DNA from: Hyphomicrobiales bacterium
Lineage (GTDB): Bacteria > Pseudomonadota > Alphaproteobacteria > Rhizobiales > Rhizobiaceae
Length of the DNA stretch: 8,791 nt
NCBI GenBank assembly: GCA_011087745.1
Contig: JAALLB010000059.1
Location: 1-8,791 of the forward strand
Direction: 5' to 3'
The notes below the pieces were generated by a model, which was given only the letters and a program-made list of their open reading frames with translations, searched no databases and had not been told where the DNA came from. Position numbers and translations under genes: made by a program. Positions within the stretch are counted from its first letter, which is position 1, and each line of letters opens with the position of its first letter. This document shows, in pieces, positions 1-6,258 of the stretch.

Positions 1-87
1 ATTCAAATTGTCGCGCCCCTAAATGACAAAGCCAGTAGCTGGGTAGTTACAAATTTATTTGATTTGGGAAAGAGGTTTTATGCTTAA
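1..87 (+). CDS. C-terminal fragment of an unidentified protein (runs off left edge)
   Basis: Frame 1 is open from the window edge for 28 codons and stops at TAA 85-87; the other two + frames stop within the first 25 bases. The predicted end, ...NLFDLGKRFYA, mixes hydrophobic and charged residues as a folded C-terminus would. It ends 17 bp from the stop of the convergent carbonic anhydrase gene, a normal tail-to-tail spacing. I do not recognise the family and assign no function. An open frame of 28 codons in AT-leaning DNA can also occur by chance, so the call rests mainly on position and on how protein-like the peptide looks. Confidence 0.4.
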   Translation: MQIVAPLNDKASSWVVTNLFDLGKRFYA

Positions 88-104
88 AGGCGCAAGAGAC
101 GCGA

Positions 105-758
105 TTATTCACTCTTTTCGAAGGGTGCACGAGAAAAATCACCTGTATCAGCATTCATTGTCCATAATTCACCATGCGAAATATCAAACCATGCACCGTG
201 AAGACTTAGCCTGCCTTTACCCTCAAGAATTGAGACGCATGGGAAGGTGCGCAAGTTAGCAATTGAATGGCGAATGGATACATGTTCCAACGCGGTTTGC
301 CGTTCTGCAGGAGTCATGAGGTCATTTTCACCGATGGCTTTTGCGGTAGGGCGTAGCAGTTCCAGCCATTTGCCAATGAAATCGCTTGGTGACAGGGGCT
401 CCAATTTCGGATCAAGCGCTGCGGCAATACCTCCACACCTTCCGTGACCCATCACAATGATGTTTTCAACTTTCAAACTTTGGACAGCAAATTCAAGTGC
501 TGCAGAAGTGGAATGGAAGCCATCATCTGGTCCGTACGGAGGCATGAGGTTGGCAACATTTCTTACGACAAACATTTCGCCCGGATGTGCGTTAAATATT
601 GTTTCCGGCGCAGACCGGCTATCACAACAAGCGATAACCATCGTCTTGGGTTTCTGACCTGCGCTGGCCAAAGTTTCGTAACGCATTTTTTCTTCTAAAA
701 AATTGCCTGAACGAAAATCATAATACCCTTCCAATAAGGAAGTTGGGAAATCTGCCAT
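105..758 (-). CDS. Beta-class carbonic anhydrase
   Basis: Zinc enzyme of the cytoplasm that interconverts CO2 and bicarbonate. The 217-residue protein carries the complete beta-class active site: C44-x-D46-S-R48 in the sequence ACCDSR, and H105-x-x-C108 in GHGRCGG. C44, H105 and C108 are the expected zinc ligands, with D46 and R48 as the catalytic dyad. Length fits the bacterial beta family and no signal peptide is seen. The ATG at 756-758 has a modest AGGAA (770-774, read on the - strand) 11 bases upstream, a slightly long spacing. It lies 98 bp downstream of znuA on the same strand, with no convincing terminator between them, so it may be partly read from the znuA promoter. Family identity is clear; the physiological role (bicarbonate supply or pH) is inferred. 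Confidence 0.95.
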   Translation of the reverse strand: MADFPTSLLEGYYDFRSGNFLEEKMRYETLASAGQKPKTMVIACCDSRSAPETIFNAHPGEMFVVRNVANLMPPYGPDDGFHSTSAALEFAVQSLKVENIIVMGHGRCGGIAAALDPKLEPLSPSDFIGKWLELLRPTAKAIGENDLMTPAERQTALEHVSIRHSIANLRTFPCVSILEGKGRLSLHGAWFDISHGELWTMNADTGDFSRAPFEKSE

Positions 759-856
759 GGTTCAACGTGTTCCTAGCTGTTTATCCATTATGGAATGCAG
801 GGATTTTGTGAAACATGCAATATTTGACGTTCTCAAACCACAGTAAAATTTGCAGT

Positions 857-1822
857 TTAATTTTTCAAACATTCACCGAAATCGTTGGCAAGGTTGGACA
901 TCATTTCAAAATAATGACTGCTGCCGACCCTAACGCCACTGCCAAGTGGATCAAGGACAGAAATCTTAGCGTCAGTGTTTTCGGCTATGACCTTGGTGAC
1001 CTTTGGAGAGAATTGTGGTTCGCTGAACAAACATGAAATTCCATGCTCAGCAATTTCGTTTTGTAATTCCTTGATACGAGCCGCTCCCAGTGGAATTTCC
1101 GGATGTATTGTTACCGGTGTTGGAACAGCCAACTCAAATTGCTTTTTAAAGTATTGATAGGCGTCATGAAAAACAATGTAATTTTTCTTGGAAGTGTTCT
1201 GAAGCTTGTTGCTGATGTCAGCTTTTAACGAGTTGAGATTTTCAGCAACTTTGGTTGCATTTTTTTCATATTGAGTTTTGTTTTCAGGATCGATTGTTGC
1301 CAGTTTTTTAGCAATGCTCTGTGTGATGCGGATTGCGTTTTCGATATCGAGCCATAAATGCGGGTCCGAGCTATTTTCATCATGGTTATGGCCCTCATGA
1401 CCAGCATGCTCTTCGTGTTTTGCATGATCGTCGTGTTCTTCATGCTCTTCATGTTTTGCATGATCGTCATGTTCACCAATTCCTCGATACTTGTGCAGTG
1501 TTAGTCCCTCAATTTCCAGGATTTCAAGTGCTTTTGATGCTAAATTAAGATTACCAATTGGCTTAATGAGGAAGGTTTCGAGGCTTTCCCCAATCCAAAC
1601 CACAAGATCTGCATCTTGCAAACTCTGTGCTTGTGAGGGTTTTAGATTGTAATCATGTGGCGATACTGTGCCATTTAACAAGAGCTCAGGCTCTCCGACA
1701 TTTTCCATAACACCGGCAACCAGAGAGTGGATTGGTTTTATGGAGACCACAACCTTTGGTTCTGCACTTGCAATTGATAGGGAGAATAATAAAAATACCG
1801 AAGTTAGGAAAACACGTATCAT
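857..1822 (-). CDS. znuA: Zinc ABC transporter, periplasmic binding protein ZnuA
   Basis: High-affinity zinc receptor that hands Zn2+ to the ZnuB channel. The 321-residue protein opens with a signal peptide (hydrophobic stretch 4-18, cleavage expected after ASA at 18-20). Expected metal ligands of the cluster A-I binding-protein family are present: H56 (SPHDY), H155 (DPHLW), H219 (FHDAY) and D291 (DPLG). Between the first two lies the acidic, His-rich loop (about 117-149) typical of zinc-specific members, here built partly from a duplicated 12-residue unit. C264 and C318 match the positions of the disulfide known from Escherichia coli ZnuA. The ATG (1820-1822) follows a purine-rich AAAGAG. 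The gene is divergent from znuC and starts 30 bp from a Zur operator candidate, so repression by zinc-loaded Zur is expected. Manganese-specific relatives lack such a loop, which favours zinc. Confidence 0.96.
   Translation of the reverse strand: MIRVFLTSVFLLFSLSIASAEPKVVVSIKPIHSLVAGVMENVGEPELLLNGTVSPHDYNLKPSQAQSLQDADLVVWIGESLETFLIKPIGNLNLASKALEILEIEGLTLHKYRGIGEHDDHAKHEEHEEHDDHAKHEEHAGHEGHNHDENSSDPHLWLDIENAIRITQSIAKKLATIDPENKTQYEKNATKVAENLNSLKADISNKLQNTSKKNYIVFHDAYQYFKKQFELAVPTPVTIHPEIPLGAARIKELQNEIAEHGISCLFSEPQFSPKVTKVIAENTDAKISVLDPLGSGVRVGSSHYFEMMSNLANDFGECLKN
1403..1474 (-). repeat. Tandem 36-bp in-frame duplication in the ZnuA His-rich loop
   Basis: Two adjacent 36-bp units, 1439-1474 and 1403-1438, are identical at 32 of 36 positions. 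Each encodes a 12-residue block EHDDHAKHEEHE/A (ZnuA residues 117-128 and 129-140). The array adds histidine and acidic residues without breaking the frame. Such loops vary in length among ZnuA proteins, and slippage or unequal exchange at this repeat is the likely cause. Confidence 0.9.
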
Positions 1823-1851
1823 GACTGGACTCTTTTGCTAATTCGTGAAAA

Positions 1852-1868
1852 ATGTAATGTTATTACAT
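1852..1868. promoter_or_regulatory. Zur operator candidate (perfect 7-3-7 inverted repeat)
   Basis: ATGTAAT-GTT-ATTACAT is a perfect 7-bp inverted repeat around a 3-bp centre. Its symmetry, AT-rich arms and TGTAAT/ATTACA core resemble Zur boxes described upstream of alphaproteobacterial znu genes. It lies between two divergent zinc-uptake transcription units, the second of which encodes a Zur protein. One dimer site here could block both promoters when zinc is plentiful. The dyad is read directly; binding by Zur is inferred. Confidence 0.8.
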
Positions 1869-1911
1869 GTCATTTATAGAAATTGCAGCTTGTGGGCAAG
1901 AGGCTAAATTC

Positions 1912-1918
1912 GAGAAAG
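1912..1918 (+). promoter_or_regulatory. Ribosome binding site for the TTG start of znuC
   Basis: GAGAAAG lies 7 bases before the TTG at 1926. No ATG or GTG in this frame precedes the Walker A region, so this purine run is what supports the TTG start. Confidence 0.5.
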
Positions 1919-1925
1919 TTGAAAA

Positions 1926-2762
1926 TTGTTGGGAACAAATTCTTTAGTCAGTTTGAATAATGCAGGGATACACCGAGCAAACAAATGGCTTGTGCGTGGT
2001 GTTGGCCTATCTATTGCTCCCGGCGAAATAGTGACCTTGATCGGTCCCAATGGGTCTGGAAAGTCAACCACGGCAAAAATGATATTGGACGTTATTCAGC
2101 CCGATGAAGGTAGTAAAACCAGTCGTGAAGATTTGCGTGTTGGCTATGTTCCTCAAAAGATAGAAATCGATTGGACGCTGCCATTGCGGGTCGACCGATT
2201 TATGTCGATAACAACGAGACTTTCAGTCGCAGAAATTGATGAAAACCTGGAACGTACTTCTGTGCGTCATTTAAAGAAAGCTCAAATTAGAAATCTTTCT
2301 GGTGGCGAATTGCAAAGAGTTTTACTTGCCAGAGCGATTGCAAGGAAACCAAATTTACTCGTTCTGGATGAACCTGTGCAGGGCGTTGATTTTTCCGGGG
2401 AGATTGCACTGTACGAATTGATCAGTGAAATTTGTGACGAGCTTCAATGCGGTGTGCTGTTAATTTCCCACGATCTTCATGTGGTGATGGCAGCGACAGA
2501 CCGCGTAGTTTGTCTTAATGGGCACGTTTGTTGTCAGGGCACACCGGATGCGGTAGCAGAAAGTTCTGAATACAAGCATTTATTTGGCGAACGCGCTGTC
2601 GGGGCGCTGGCTGTTTATCAACACGCGCATGATCATCAGCATTTACCCGATGGTACAGTGCTTCATGCGGATGGTTCCATAACTGAACATTGTCATCCGG
2701 AAGATGGTCATCATCATGATCATGATCATGATGAGCAGTATGAGGAGAAATCAAATGTTTGA
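1926..2762 (+). CDS. znuC: Zinc ABC transporter, ATP-binding protein ZnuC
   Basis: Cytoplasmic ATPase that drives zinc import through ZnuB. All nucleotide-binding motifs are intact in 278 residues: Walker A GPNGSGKST (40-48), Q-loop Q77, signature LSGGE (124-128), Walker B LLVLDEP (144-150) and switch H182. After the ATPase core comes a tail of about 45 residues with 12 histidines between 233 and 268, ending in HHHDHDHD (262-269). Such tails are known in alphaproteobacterial ZnuC and may bind or sense cytosolic zinc; that role is inference. The start is an unusual TTG; a second TTG at 1929 is equally possible, and no ATG in frame is suitably placed. It is first in the znuC-znuB-zur operon and overlaps znuB by 8 bp. 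Expression is probably under the divergent Zur operator. Confidence 0.95.
   Translation: MLGTNSLVSLNNAGIHRANKWLVRGVGLSIAPGEIVTLIGPNGSGKSTTAKMILDVIQPDEGSKTSREDLRVGYVPQKIEIDWTLPLRVDRFMSITTRLSVAEIDENLERTSVRHLKKAQIRNLSGGELQRVLLARAIARKPNLLVLDEPVQGVDFSGEIALYELISEICDELQCGVLLISHDLHVVMAATDRVVCLNGHVCCQGTPDAVAESSEYKHLFGERAVGALAVYQHAHDHQHLPDGTVLHADGSITEHCHPEDGHHHDHDHDEQYEEKSNV
2709..2732 (+). repeat. CAT/GAT microrepeat encoding the ZnuC His-Asp tail
   Basis: Short run of CAT and GAT codons, including three perfect copies of CATGAT (2715-2732), encoding HHHDHDHD at the end of ZnuC. In another frame the same run reads as repeated Ile/Met codons, which creates a false N-terminal extension of znuB. Confidence 0.8.
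2742..2747 (+). promoter_or_regulatory. Ribosome binding site that fixes the znuB start
   Basis: GAGGAG lies 7 bases before the ATG at 2755. This favours that start over the in-frame ATG at 2704, which would add 17 low-complexity residues translated from the znuC His-tail repeat. Confidence 0.8.
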
Positions 2763-3564
2763 TGATTTTTTCGTTAGGGCATTGATTGCAGGTATAGGCA
2801 TTGCGGTAGTTGCAGGTCCGCTTGGCTGTTTTGTTGTTTGGCGAAGATTAGCTTATTTCGGTGATACGCTTGCCCATTCGGCTGTGCTTGGCGTTTTCAT
2901 GGCAGTTTTCCTGGAAATTAACGTGATGGTTTCAGTGTTTGTTGTTGCTGTTTTAATATCCGTTTTATTGCTGTTCCTGCAAAAAAGAGGCGGGCTTGCC
3001 TCTGATGCGCTTTTAGGACTGTTGTCTCATTCGGCTCTTGCACTTGGGTTGGTTGCCATTTCCTTTATGACTTGGGTGCGGATTGATCTTCAGGCGTTAT
3101 TGTTCGGTGATATTTTATCAGTTTCAAAACTTGATCTGGCAATTATCTGGATTGGCGGGCTTGTTGTTTTAGGTTCGCTTGTGTTGATTTGGCGTCAACT
3201 TTTTGCAGCAACAGTAAATGAAGAACTTGCTCGGGCTGAAGGCATGAAGCCTGATCGAGCAAACCTGATCTTTATGGTATTGATGGCGCTTATCATCGCA
3301 ATATCCATGAAGATTGTCGGCGTTCTTTTAATCATAGCATTGCTAATCATACCCGCTGCAACTGCTCGGCGGATTGCAGTCAACCCAGAACAAATGGCCT
3401 TTTTATCCGTTCTAATTGGGGTTATGGCTGTTGGTGGTGGCCTATTTGGTTCACTTCAATGGGATACGCCCTCAGGGCCTTCAATTGTTGTGATGGCACT
3501 GGTGTTGTTTTTGTTGACGCTTTTTCCCCTGGCGCAAAAATTGCGCTCCAAGCAAGAAGGGTAA
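2755..3564 (+). CDS. znuB: Zinc ABC transporter, membrane permease ZnuB
   Basis: Inner-membrane channel of the zinc importer, 269 residues, hydrophobic throughout with several clear membrane segments (about 8-28, 42-75, 85-105, 127-147, 170-200, 213-233 and 243-260). Family hallmarks of the ABC-3 permeases are visible: YFGDTLAHSAVLG (34-46) near the N-terminus, NEELARAEGM (155-164) in a cytoplasmic loop, and VGVLLIIALLIIPAATAR (188-205) in a late helix. The ATG at 2755 was chosen because GAGGAG sits 7 bases upstream and the protein then begins MFDDFFVRAL, a normal ZnuB start. It overlaps the end of znuC by 8 bp, which suggests translational coupling. It should dimerise and pair with two ZnuC subunits, receiving zinc from ZnuA. 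Confidence 0.96.
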   Translation: MFDDFFVRALIAGIGIAVVAGPLGCFVVWRRLAYFGDTLAHSAVLGVFMAVFLEINVMVSVFVVAVLISVLLLFLQKRGGLASDALLGLLSHSALALGLVAISFMTWVRIDLQALLFGDILSVSKLDLAIIWIGGLVVLGSLVLIWRQLFAATVNEELARAEGMKPDRANLIFMVLMALIIAISMKIVGVLLIIALLIIPAATARRIAVNPEQMAFLSVLIGVMAVGGGLFGSLQWDTPSGPSIVVMALVLFLLTLFPLAQKLRSKQEG

Positions 3565-3570
3565 TTTATT

Positions 3571-3972
3571 ATGGGAACCCATTTACATCATCCAACCTTG
3601 AAGAAAAATCAGCAATTGGTGCAAGACGTTCTGTTGGCTTCATCTAGCCCCTTGAGCGCTTATAGCATTTTGGATGTTCTGAGAGACCAGGGCTTTCGGG
3701 CACCGCTTCAGGTGTATCGTGCATTGGACAAATTGGTGGAGTTCGGGCTGGTTCACAAGTTGGAAAGTTTAAATGCATTTGTTGCCTGTAGCCATGAAGA
3801 ATGTGAATTGGATGAACCGGCCGCGTTTATGATCTGTGAAACGTGTGAAGGTGTTTCAGAACTGAATGATAGCAAATTAACCGGTTATCTTGGCAAACTA
3901 GCCAGTAAGGAAAATTTCACGTTGAAGCACACAACGGTTGAGCTTCATGGCCTTTGCAGCAACTGCGAATAG
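3571..3972 (+). CDS. zur: Zinc uptake regulator Zur (Fur family)
   Basis: DNA-binding repressor that uses zinc as co-repressor. The 133-residue protein has the N-terminal winged helix (about 14-68, with the putative recognition helix near 44-57, APLQVYRALDKLVE). The C-terminal dimerisation and metal domain carries two Cys pairs, C89-x-x-C92 and C129-x-x-C132, forming the expected structural zinc site. The segment C73-S-H75-E-E-C78 and H119 could supply regulatory-site ligands. The His-rich block seen in some Zur proteins after the winged helix is reduced here. AGAAGGG (3555-3561) precedes the ATG by 9 bases, and the gene starts 6 bp after znuB. As last gene of the operon it is presumed to control, it would be autoregulated. 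Context with znuABC favours Zur over Fur or PerR. Confidence 0.93.
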   Translation: MGTHLHHPTLKKNQQLVQDVLLASSSPLSAYSILDVLRDQGFRAPLQVYRALDKLVEFGLVHKLESLNAFVACSHEECELDEPAAFMICETCEGVSELNDSKLTGYLGKLASKENFTLKHTTVELHGLCSNCE

Positions 3973-3995
3973 GATTTAAGGCAATCATTGAATAG

Positions 3996-4026
3996 TTGAC
4001 AAAGCTGCTCCGCTATACAAGTAATT
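3996..4026 (+). promoter_or_regulatory. Possible promoter of the Liv-type cassette
   Basis: A perfect TTGACA (3996-4001) lies in the 98-bp gap after zur. The clearest -10-like hexamer, TATACA (4014-4019), is only 12 bases away, and the correctly spaced alternatives (such as GTAATT at 4021-4026, 19-bp gap) are poor. A promoter is expected here because the cassette is functionally unrelated to zinc uptake, but the exact elements are unsure. No hairpin terminator for the zur operon is seen in this gap. Confidence 0.3.
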
Positions 4027-4059
4027 AGCGCAATTAATAACGCCAAAAATAAAAAGGGC

Positions 4060-4066
4060 AGGAGGA
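4060..4066 (+). promoter_or_regulatory. Strong ribosome binding site of the binding-protein gene
   Basis: AGGAGGA, a near-perfect Shine-Dalgarno sequence, lies 4 bases before the ATG at 4071. It is stronger than those of the downstream cassette genes and fits the high expression usual for periplasmic binding proteins. Confidence 0.75.
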
Positions 4067-4070
4067 ATAC

Positions 4071-5246
4071 ATGAAAAAACAATTGATTATAGGTGCCATA
4101 GCATCTGCACTATTGAGCACTACAGCATTTGCTGAGAACCTTAAAGTCGGGTTTATTACAACCCTTACAACACCGGCTGCGGTGATTGGTAATGATCAGA
4201 AAAACGCTGTCGATCTTGCAATGGAACACCTGGGTGGAAAGCTTGGCGGTAAGCCTGCTGAAATCGTTTTTGAAGACGATGGATTTAAGCCGGAAATTGG
4301 TAAGCAGAAAACAGACAAGCTTGTTCAAGATGATGATATTTCCATCATTGCAGGTTATATTTGGTCGAACGTTTTGATGGCATCAGCCAAACCTATTTTC
4401 GATGCAAATAAGATTATGATTTCAGCAAATGCTGGTCCATCTGTGATAGCTGGTAAGCGCTGTAATGCAAATTTCTTTTCTACCTCTTGGCAGAATGACC
4501 AAACACCAATGGCGATGGGTGAATACCTAAACCAAAATGGTGTTAAATCAATCTACGTTATGGCGCCAAACTATGCTGCTGGTAAAGATATGGCAGCTGG
4601 TGTTGCACGTACTTTTAAAGGAGAAATCAAAGGACAAGACCTGACAACATGGCCAGGTCAACTAGATTTTTCTGCCGAGCTTGCAAAAGCAAAGGCATCT
4701 GGCGCTGAAGCGATTTTCGTTTTCTATCCAGGTAAAGCCGGTGGCGCTTTCATCAAGCAATACCAACAAGCAGGCCTTAAAGGCACTATGGACCTTTACA
4801 CAGTATTTTCAGTAGATGGTATTTCATTACCAAAAATGCAGGCTGGTAATCTGGATGGTGTTCTTGGATCGCGTTTGACGCAACAGTGGGACCCAACACT
4901 TGATAATGAAGCGAACAAAAAATTTGTTGCAGATTTTAAAGCCAAACACGGAACTTATCCTTCGTTCTATGCAGCACAAGCGTATGATTCAATTAAGTTA
5001 ATTGATTCAGCTGTTGCAGCTGTTGATGGTGACATGAAGAACATTGATGGTTTGAAAGCGGCGCTTAAAGCAGCTGATTTTGACTCTGTTCGTGGTAACT
5101 TCAAGTTCGGTAACAACAATATGCCAGTTCAAAACTTTTACCTTCGTGAAGTTGTTGAAGATGCAGATGGCAAGTGGGCAACAAAAGTTGTGAGCACTGT
5201 TTACACAGATCATGTTGATCCACATGCAGCCGATTGCAAACTTTAA
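4071..5246 (+). CDS. Liv-type ABC transporter, periplasmic substrate-binding protein
   Basis: Ligand receptor of a HAAT-family (branched-chain amino acid type) importer, 391 residues. Residues 1-21 form a standard signal peptide (MKKQ... ending AFA, cleavage before E22). The mature part has the two-lobed Peripla_BP_6 pattern: LKVGFITTL opens lobe one, ISANAGPS (118-124) and FFSTSWQNDQ (135-144) line the usual ligand region, and APNYAAGKD (165-173) starts lobe two. Only two cysteines exist, C131 and C389, and they could form a disulfide holding the C-terminus. These motifs also recall family members that bind aromatic acids, so leucine-type amino acids should not be assumed. The gene begins the cassette, has a strong ribosome binding site, and is followed by a terminator before the permease genes. 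Class is secure; ligand is unknown. Confidence 0.92.
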   Translation: MKKQLIIGAIASALLSTTAFAENLKVGFITTLTTPAAVIGNDQKNAVDLAMEHLGGKLGGKPAEIVFEDDGFKPEIGKQKTDKLVQDDDISIIAGYIWSNVLMASAKPIFDANKIMISANAGPSVIAGKRCNANFFSTSWQNDQTPMAMGEYLNQNGVKSIYVMAPNYAAGKDMAAGVARTFKGEIKGQDLTTWPGQLDFSAELAKAKASGAEAIFVFYPGKAGGAFIKQYQQAGLKGTMDLYTVFSVDGISLPKMQAGNLDGVLGSRLTQQWDPTLDNEANKKFVADFKAKHGTYPSFYAAQAYDSIKLIDSAVAAVDGDMKNIDGLKAALKAADFDSVRGNFKFGNNNMPVQNFYLREVVEDADGKWATKVVSTVYTDHVDPHAADCKL

Positions 5247-5269
5247 AAGAGTTTGAAGCCTAATTCGAG

Positions 5270-5302
5270 AAATAGGCCGCGTTGATCGCGGCCTATTTTT
5301 TT
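5270..5302 (+). terminator. Intrinsic terminator after the binding-protein gene
   Basis: A perfect 11-bp stem, AATAGGCCGCG (5271-5281) with CGCGGCCTATT (5287-5297), closes on a 5-base loop and runs straight into a T tract (5296-5302). An outer A-T pair can extend it to 12 bp. It lies 23 bp past the binding-protein stop and about 35 bp before the permease start. Partial termination would give more binding protein than membrane subunits, or the hairpin could protect the 3' end of a processed mRNA. Confidence 0.92.
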
Positions 5303-5336
5303 CTGACTTTCAAATTGGAATGTGCAAAAAAGACTG

Positions 5337-6257
5337 ATGAGTACACTTTTCCTGATTCAGTTATTGAACGGTTTGCAACTTGGCGTGCTGCTATTTTTGC
5401 TTGCAGCCGGGTTAACGCTCGTTTTTGGGATTATGGATTTTGTAAATCTTGCTCATGGGTCCCTATATATGTTGGGTGCATTTGTATGCGCCAGTTTGAC
5501 CTTTTTAACGGGGTCTTTTGTTTGGGGCGTGTTGCTAGCAATTCCTATTATTGCAGTCATAGGTTACTTCTTTGAAGTTTTGATTGTCAGGCATCTTTAT
5601 GAGAGCAATCATCTTGATCATGTGCTCGCAACATTCGGAATTATTCTCATTGCGGATACGCTTGTTCAACTGAGCTGGGGACCAGAGGGAATAGCTATTC
5701 CATTGCCTGGGTATTTGTCTGGGCAAGTGGAGATTTTCCCTAGTATTATTTTCCCGACATTCAGACTTGTAATTATTTCAAGCGGACTGTTGATTGCAGC
5801 TGGGCTTTATTGGCTCATTACCTATACGCGACTTGGCATGTTAATTAGGGCTGGAGCTTCCAATCGTACCATGGTTTCAGCCCTTGGAGTTGATATCAGT
5901 ACGCTGTTTGCAGGGGTTTTTGCATTGGGTGCGGTGCTTGCAGGTGTGGCGGGCATGTTGATTGCATCTATAACCGAAGCAACAATTGGTATGGGAAATG
6001 ATATTATTATCACTGCTTTTGTCGTAATTATTGTAGGCGGCATAGGCTCGATGAAGGGCGCTTTCATTGCTGCTATCCTTATTGGGATAATTGATACTCT
6101 TGGGCGCTCGTTCCTAAAGGATATTCTTGAATTATTCATTGCTAGCGGTTCTGCTGAAACTGCAGGGCCGGCGCTTTCTTCCATGTTAATTTATATCATT
6201 ATGGCTGTTGTTCTGGCGGTTCGTCCGCAGGGATTATTCCCACCTAAGGTGCGTTAG
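5337..6257 (+). CDS. livH: Liv-type ABC transporter, membrane permease (LivH family)
   Basis: First of two inner-membrane permeases, 306 residues from the ATG at 5337. Family marks are clear: QLLNGLQLGVLLFLLAAGL opens the protein, followed by FGIMDFVNLAHGSLYMLGAF, the cytoplasmic coupling loop RAGASNRTMVSALGVD, the late helix block VGGIGSMKGAFIAAILIG and the C-terminal AVRPQGLFPP. About eight membrane segments are apparent. Start choice is uncertain. A GTG at 5322 would add five residues (MQKRL), but homologues typically begin close to MSxTLFLxQLLNG, which matches the ATG; neither site has a strong ribosome binding sequence. Its weak start and its place after the terminator suggest lower output than the binding protein. 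It should pair with the LivM-type subunit. The symbol denotes family, not proven substrate. Confidence 0.92.
   Translation: MSTLFLIQLLNGLQLGVLLFLLAAGLTLVFGIMDFVNLAHGSLYMLGAFVCASLTFLTGSFVWGVLLAIPIIAVIGYFFEVLIVRHLYESNHLDHVLATFGIILIADTLVQLSWGPEGIAIPLPGYLSGQVEIFPSIIFPTFRLVIISSGLLIAAGLYWLITYTRLGMLIRAGASNRTMVSALGVDISTLFAGVFALGAVLAGVAGMLIASITEATIGMGNDIIITAFVVIIVGGIGSMKGAFIAAILIGIIDTLGRSFLKDILELFIASGSAETAGPALSSMLIYIIMAVVLAVRPQGLFPPKVR
6246..6251 (+). promoter_or_regulatory. Ribosome binding site that fixes the livM start
   Basis: AAGGTG, inside the end of livH, lies 7 bases before the ATG at 6259. It supports that start over the ATG at 6208, which would overlap livH by 50 bp and add a 17-residue leader rich in Arg and aromatic residues. 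Confidence 0.65.
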
Positions 6258-6258
6258 A

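Larger units (their letters stand above)
1823..1925. promoter_or_regulatory. Divergent znuA / znuC control region
   Basis: This 103-bp gap separates the starts of znuA (-) and znuC (+), so both promoters must lie here or run slightly into the coding ends. It is AT-rich and holds the Zur operator candidate near its left-centre. TATAGA at 1875-1880 could be a -10 element for the znuC direction, but no good -35 is spaced from it, so core promoters are not assigned. Confidence 0.7.

Noticed and set aside
88..104. Possible bidirectional terminator between the convergent genes
   Set aside because: Only a 3-bp GCG/CGC pairing can be formed, which is too short to support the call.
59..698. Several + strand frames of 66-84 codons
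   Set aside because: They lie antisense to the well-supported carbonic anhydrase gene and show no family motifs.
812..831. Imperfect dyad upstream of the carbonic anhydrase gene (14 of 20 positions symmetric)
   Set aside because: It is imperfect and does not resemble the Zur-type dyad at 1852-1868; in AT-rich DNA this can arise by chance.
1225..1479. An 84-codon - strand frame rich in Met, Ile and Lys
   Set aside because: It is an alternative reading of the His-rich repeat inside znuA in another frame; the low-complexity composition is a by-product of the repeat.
2704..2754. N-terminal extension of znuB starting at the ATG at 2704
   Set aside because: The extra 17 residues are Met/Ile-rich readings of the CAT/GAT repeat of znuC, and a good ribosome binding site serves the ATG at 2755.
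5282..5575. A 97-codon + frame overlapping livH
   Set aside because: It begins in the terminator loop and runs in another frame through the conserved N-terminal half of livH, with no recognisable domain.
6208..6258. N-terminal extension of livM starting at the ATG at 6208
   Set aside because: It overlaps the conserved end of livH and adds a leader unlike LivM proteins; the ATG at 6259 has AAGGTG upstream.
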